Assembly (NCBI RefSeq): GCF_963675165.1
Contig: NC_087377.1
Coordinates: 12,262,632 to 12,326,631 of the forward strand
Length of the DNA stretch: 64,000 bases
Origin: Halichondria panicea
Taxonomy: Eukaryota > Porifera > Demospongiae > Suberitida > Halichondriidae
Reading direction: 5' to 3'
In this document: positions 58,964-64,000 of the stretch, one piece after another
Layout: each line of letters begins with the position of its first letter
How positions within the stretch are numbered: position 1 is the first letter of the stretch
Made by a program: the position numbers and the translations under genes
Notes under the pieces: generated by a model
What the model saw: the letters and a program-made list of their open reading frames with translations, nothing else
The model's database searches: none
Told to the model about the DNA's origin: nothing

Positions 58964-60474
58964 ATGAGGCTAGTGCAGGAAAACCACAGCATTGGCTACT
59001 GGAAAGGAAAGAGTGGTCCTGCCAGAAAATTCTATAAGCTTACAAATTTCAGTTTGAGGCTATTGAAGCATGTCCGAGCACCAGAGGAGCTACCACATTT
59101 TTCTGGATTTGTAGTGGAAGTGACCCAAAAGCAGAGGTACCATGGTGAAGTAAACGAAAGTTCAAGCGATATCTCAAAAGGGTAATGAATGCATGCATGC
59201 ATTTTTGCTTATTTATAATACAGGTTGGCATTCATACCATGGTACAAGATACCAAACACAGACCAACTTCTGCAATATCTCAGTCCTGCTATTCCATCAG
59301 GGGCATTATCTTCACAACTCTCACTTTCTCAAACAAAGTCATTATTGATGCAGCTGTGTCAAGAGTTTTTTGAGTAAGCTATATTTTTTAGTATAAAGAA
59401 TCCATGCAATGGCTATAAGTATTATAATTATACCTGTGATGATTTTACCGCTACATCTATGAAGTGTTAGACACTAGTTGATAGTATCTATATACATGGG
59501 AAGTATACGTACATGCATGGGAAAAGTGCCTCAGAGCAGGTATATACTATGGGACTTATAGTATATGTATACCTGCAATTTACTTATAGTACACCTATAT
59601 ATATAGTAATCCTTTGTCAAGTAGTATAATTATATAGTCAAGCCTTGAGGGCAAGGTTTGCACATGCATGCGCACTATAGTATCTAGACACTTGCACTCA
59701 CTGTTTTGTCAGTGTCCATGTGATTTAGAAGCCCTTAGCCACTTGTAGTACCCTCGCTATTAGTTGTACTATATTTTGGCATGTGACTTTCATTATTTGT
59801 GCAATTGGCTATAGCCATTGGATCACTTTCCACATGTCTTGTTACTATACATGCTGTGTCATTCCCCCATTGTGTTTTGCAATCCATTCACTACAAGTAC
59901 CTGTATTTGGATATGTTATGTTCTATCTTCAGTGTGCATGAATTTACAAATTCATATAATTACACAATATACTTTTCAATATACCTTTCAATTGTGCACT
60001 CTTATTAAGTCTCCCGTACCCCCTTATATATAATACCTATATATTATGTGTTTAGGTGATTTCTCTCTTGGATGCTAATAAATTAAGTAGCTACTACTGT
60101 ACAGCCATTTTTACCATGAGATAGTTCTTAACTTTCTAATAATATACAAAAAACAAATCAAAACTATAATAATGAGTAATCGAAATACTGTATATTAAGT
60201 AACATTGAAGGCCATTACCTATAAGGCTTACAAACACATACATTATGATTAATATGCATGCATGCACATGAATTATAGGAATGAAGACAGTGATGCAGAT
60301 GAGGATGACACAGAGCCATCACAATACCATCCTGTATTTTGCACTGGGCTTCAACCTGATTCTAAAGTGTTTGTATTTGGACCTGAGGCACAGTTTTCTG
60401 CCAGGTGTTCTCCCATCGTCACGTGCAATGAGTTCGTTATGGAAAAATTGGCTCAAGCAGATGCTCTCGTCTGA
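58964..60474 (+). CDS. Unrecognised three-exon protein
   Basis: Exons 58964-59181, 59224-59373 and 60279-60474 join (42-nt and 905-nt introns, phases 2 and 2) into 564 nt, 187 residues, starting MRLVQENHSIGYWKGKSG. Visible features: KLTNFSLRLLKHVRAPEELP and FSGFVVEVTQK, a leucine- and serine-rich middle (SPAIPSGALSSQLSLSQTKS), an acidic stretch (NEDSDADEDDTEP) and FVFGPEAQFSARCSPIVTC. There is no signal peptide or membrane segment. It follows the transposase-like gene on the same strand, so it may be an accessory or upstream part of a mobile element. I do not recognise the family. The exact phase fit across both introns argues that it is a real spliced gene. Confidence 0.5.
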
Positions 60475-61268
60475 TTTCTTGTTTCCACGCTTTTTTGTGG
60501 TTCCCCTGGCCAATCCTAGCAATTTTCACATTGCAAATGTTTTTCTAGTCGGATATACATATTATGGCCGGGGTGCATGAGGGCCCTGTGAGGTGCATGC
60601 ATCATGGGGTTGCCAATAAAAGTCTGTCAATTGTGAACGCTTATATACTATATATATAGTATAAACTAAATTTGTAATCATTCTGTCAATTGTGAACGCT
60701 TATATCAAACGTATACTATATATATAAATTTGTGATCATTCTGTCAATTGTGAACGCTTATATCAAACGTATACCTTACATGATTCCACAAATAGAAACT
60801 AATTAATTTTGTGAACATTCTGTCAATTGTGAACGCATAATAATAAAGCGAAAATGTTGAATTTTCTACATAATATTACTTTCATGCAATAGAGATCTAT
60901 ATGCATGACGTATTTATCATACACTCCATGATATAAATGGAGGACTTATTATACTCTGAGTTCATGATAGTTTAATAGTGCATGTACTCAGAGTATAATT
61001 ATAGTGGCAGTTTTTCTAAAAAAAAAGTCAACTTTATTTGTTTTTAGACCCTAATACGCTATATATATATAAACTACACATGCATGTCTATCAGTTTGCA
61101 TAATAGCACTATATATAGGCTATAGAGAATTGGAGACAACTCAAGTTCAGGTAGATTCTTCACCAGTTCTGATAGCAGTATATCATGATTGTGATAGTGT
61201 GATAGTATCACAATTTATGCCCCACCAAAAAACCGTCCACAAATCAAACAGTGTATCCTGCTTTGACG
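60475..61268. repeat. Short tandem repeats and spacer
   Basis: Four spaced copies of TCTGTCAATTGTGAACGCTT (about 60,625-60,840) of the form CTGTCAATTGTGAACGC + TATATCAAACGTATAC. A 14-bp hairpin (ATTATACTCTGAGT) is at about 60,948-60,998. No gene. Confidence 0.6.
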
Positions 61269-61407
61269 CAAGAATAAATTGGATAATTTGCACATGACAT
61301 TAATATTTAATAGCATTCCTGATTTACACAAGCTGTAGCCCAGAGTCACCAGTCCCTTTTCTCCCGCCCCCGTCCAATCAGAGAAAAGGGAGTGGCTTGC
61401 GAGTCTA
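61269..61407. mobile_element. Solo end of the 34.4-kb element family
   Basis: Matches the right arm and subterminal region of 34,434-35,207 (TTAATATTTAATAGCATTCC through GGGAGTGGCTTGCGAGTCTA). No opposite arm is nearby. Confidence 0.7.
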
Positions 61408-61478
61408 CAGTTATATTAGATCTGCATTCTTCCTCTGGCCGGCTAGGCTAGACATACGCATACGCGCTGCCAGCACTG

Positions 61479-61900
61479 CAGGGGCGTAGCCAGGGGGGGT
61501 GCTAGGGGTGCTCGAGTACCCCCAACCAGCCTGAGTCAAGTATGAAAATCACAGAGAAATGTATCTGATTATCCAGCTGAGCACCCCTTTTCTTCCAAAT
61601 CTTGCTACAGTTAGGCTGTTAGCTAGCTAGTATAGCAAGGAAAACGATTCAGTCTCTACACTGTGAGGTATTCTGGCTTAAAATCTATAACTCTTTTGTG
61701 ATCGTGGCCAGCTTCTTATGCAAATAAACGTTCAGCCACGCCCAACTTGGCAGATAAGTCAATTGTGACGTCATTAATAAGAGGTGTGGCTTCCGGTCAA
61801 CCAAATTTTGGCGCTGCGCGGCTAAAATCGGACGCTTTGCGCCCTCTTTCATCTGTGACATGATAGCACCCCTTTCTCCAAAATCCTGGCTACGCCCCTG
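61479..61900. mobile_element. MITE with CAGGGGCGTAGCCAG ends, abutting IFC-4
   Basis: Terminal inverted repeats CAGGGGCGTAGCCAG and CTGGCTACGCCCCTG; 422 bp. No exact target duplication is visible. It ends 34 bp before the IFC-4 start codon. CAGGGGCGTA ends are familiar from hAT-type elements, but I do not assign it firmly. Confidence 0.8.
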
Positions 61901-61934
61901 AGCAAGATAGCAGCGAAGTTGTAAGTGAAGGAGA

Positions 61935-64000
61935 ATGGCAATCAAGATGTGGCACTCATGTGTCTTCCAGCTTTTACTGATTGGCGGTAAGAACCTGTAC
62001 TGCTTTTCTAGTTCTTAAATAGCTAGCTCTATTAAATTATGTCATGTCAAGCTAGAATGCTCATGAAGTGCATTATGATATGAATGATCGATCTGTTCAT
62101 CACCCTGTTAGATTCTTCCACTATACACTTCTGGATACATGTAGGTATTCCGTTGGTGTTGGGTGAACTGACTCGTGACTATACTGGGACCCCCTGTACT
62201 GGAGATGTGGTCTCGCTCACTTGTACAGTGCCTGGAATGTTGTTGGGATGGGATATCCCTGATTCAAATAATCACATAGTACTTGACAGTGGAAGTGAAC
62301 TTCCATTCGTAAGAAATCCATACACAGTAACATCACTTGTGATCAATTCCAATATCACCTCCAATTTGATTTTCCCTGCGATGGAGGGGATCACTATTGG
62401 TTGTTTTCCTGTAGGACAGTTGCAGCTGAGGGAAGAACTCACCATACGGACAGTAGGTGAGGTTATATTGAGGTTATTATTACAATATCATGCTCTTTAC
62501 AGATACTCCTTTACCACCAAATGGATTCAGTAAATCAATTCTGAGTAGCTCAGCCGATGTAGTTAGTGTAGCTGTTGGTTGGAACCCTCCTACTGAGACT
62601 GGTGGTAGAGATGACCTCGACTACACAGTAACTATCTCACCTCCGGCCCAGCTCTCTACTACCGTCCTCACATCCACCTCTGTCACTGTGACTGCTCAAT
62701 ACAATGTGGACTACACTATCAGTGTTGTGGCTACCAATTGTGCTGGGAACAGTACAACAGCTGGGTACAACTTTAGGATCGGTGAGTCAACATCGTCTAA
62801 ATTTAAACAGTACACTACACTGACTCCCTCTAGTGCAGGCAACTGTCCTGTGTTGACCGACCCCATGAATGGAGCGTTTGGACCAACCACCAGTAGTTTA
62901 CCAGGATCCATAGTAACTATCCAGTGTGACGCTGGGTATTTGTCTGCTGTTACGATGGTGACATGTGAAAGTACACTGATGTGGAGTCCAGACCCTGACG
63001 CTATTGAGTGTACATCACTAACCACACCTACTCCCACAATTTGTGAGTTTAAGCTCTTGGCTATATATTTACCCCATGTGTGCATGTGCAGCGAGCAGCA
63101 GGGGTGGAGTGATTGGTGTGTGTGTGTCGGTTTGTGTGTGTGTGTGGACACAAAATGAGCTGTTTGAGCGAACTAGACACTTTCATAGGCTGCTTTAACT
63201 GCTCTACTTAAATATAGTTGAAACTTGTAGGCGATCTTCGAAGGTGAAAAACTAATACGAAATATAAGTGCCTCGAAAATTTCGCGCTATACGGTATATG
63301 ATTGTGAATCTATAAAGCAACGATTAGATTGATTAGTTTTTCACCTTTGAAGATCGCCTACAAGTTTCAACTATATTTATTAAGTTATACGCTATACGGT
63401 ATTACCCTAATGATAAAGATGTTACGGTAAAAAGTTATTGTATCCATTTTGCTGCTGTGCGATGAAGCTCAACGCACAGGGTGAATGCTCTACTGAGCAT
63501 CTTGTTATGGAAATAATACTTCCAACAGTATGTTAATTACACAGCTCCTCCAATGAACTGCACGGCTCCACTATCCCCACCAAGGAATGGCACCATCAGT
63601 GATCATTCAGTACCAGCTATTCCTGGTACACAAGTGACCTTTCAGTGTGACAACGGACTGTTCCCTGAGGGGATAATGACTGCCACCTGTCTAGCTACAG
63701 GAGAGTGGGACAAGAATCCAGGGGAAATTGTCTGCAGAGGCAAGTTTATTCATATATAGTCATGCTTCTATATACCTTGAACCACCTACAGCTGTTTCTT
63801 ACAATAGCAGATTATCTGATGGGAGTCGATTTGATGCAGCTGTCTCCATCAGTGTGGTTGTCACGGCAGTTCTATTCACCGTCATTGGATTGTTGATGGG
63901 ACTCTTGATAATGTATTTGTTCATGCATAAGAAGAATGTGTACTCTCTAGCAGCTAAAGAGCAAGCTAACGTAGGACCCACTGTATCAGCTGGTCCTGTT
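61935..64000 (+). CDS. IFC-4: Ig-FN3-CCPx2 transmembrane receptor (3' cut by window)
   Basis: Exons 61935-61986, 62145-62456, 62503-62781, 62839-63042, 63545-63739 and 63792 to beyond 64,000, all phase 1 and in one frame. Signal peptide (MWHSCVFQLLLIG); Ig-like domain (PCTGDVVSLTCTVPG, GITIGCF); FN3 nearly the same as in IFC-1; two CCPs (NCPVLTDPMNGAFGPTTSS; NCTAPLSPPRNGT); then a membrane helix (LFTVIGLLMGLLIMYLF) and the start of the tail (NVYSLAAKEQANVGPT). The intron after exon 5 starts GC (AGAG then GCAAGT), as in IFC-2. Intron 4 is about 500 nt and contains sequence matching the IFC-1/IFC-2 promoter flank. The Ig domain is much more diverged than the rest, so the gene looks mosaic. The stop codon lies outside the window. 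Confidence 0.83.
63150..63515. repeat. Copy of IFC promoter flank inside IFC-4 intron 4
   Basis: GAGCTGTTTGAGCGAACTAG, AACTTGTAGGCGATCTTCGA, AAAAGTTATTGTATCCATTT and GAAGCTCAACGCACAGGGTG occur in the same order as at 6,800-7,085 and 13,198-13,430. A TACCGTA-type fragment and an inverted AGGCGATCTTCGAAGGTG / CACCTTTGAAGATCGCCT pair sit inside. A (GT)-rich remnant of the minisatellite precedes it. Confidence 0.75.

Overview
This window looks like nuclear DNA from an early-branching animal, most likely a demosponge such as Amphimedon (an inference). The reasons are AT-rich sequence, genes split by many short GT-AG introns (often 40-75 nt), animal-type Ig-like, fibronectin III (FN3), sushi/CCP and Death domains, and dense small inverted-repeat transposons. 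No bacterial-style operons, rRNA, tRNA or CRISPR were seen.

The main content is a clustered family of single-pass type I receptors built from the same exon parts: signal peptide, one Ig-like domain, one FN3 domain, one to three CCP domains, a membrane helix and a tail. The ectodomain exons start and end in phase 1, so they can be added, lost or skipped without breaking the frame. Plus-strand members are IFC-1 (7.2-10.1 kb, intact), IFC-2 (13.6-15.1 kb, frameshifted), IFC-3 (50.4-52.6 kb, intact) and IFC-4 (61.9 kb to the window end, cut off). They share a short tail with conserved tyrosines (YEEV and NQAYGP).

The most interesting gene is on the minus strand at 34.3-29.0 kb. It has the same Ig-FN3-CCP ectodomain but a different cytoplasmic part: two ITIM-like motifs (VIYAAL and VTYATV), a Death domain split over two exons, and a proline-rich SH3-ligand-like tail. 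Eleven exons, one of them an 11-nt microexon, join in one frame of 523 residues. Divergently transcribed from it, at 35.3-36.5 kb, is a small Ig-FN3 protein with a threonine-rich stalk and a C-terminal hydrophobic end but no cytoplasmic tail (probably GPI-anchored). Tyrosine-tailed, ITIM/Death-tailed and tailless forms of one ectodomain suggest a paired recognition-receptor system. The role (immune or self recognition) is inference.

The cluster has been copied repeatedly. There is a Death-exon relic at 0.4 kb, a minus-strand receptor pseudogene at 3.4-4.25 kb, orphan membrane/tail exons at 5.7 and 53.3 kb, and a decayed copy of the Death receptor's 3' end at 23.7 kb. The intervals are filled with inverted-repeat transposons: a 3.2-kb foldback element at 38.5-41.8 kb, nested elements at 47.1-49.3 kb, and elements that end only 35-115 bp from the start codons of four of the receptor-family genes. 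IFC-1 and IFC-2 instead carry the same minisatellite upstream.

Other contents: pseudogenes of two secreted or ectodomain-type proteins (44.5-46.6 kb, minus), a decayed KDZ-like transposase gene (about 56-58.6 kb), and a three-exon gene of unknown function (59.0-60.5 kb). The region 15.2-28.5 kb has no gene I can support apart from relics and repeats.
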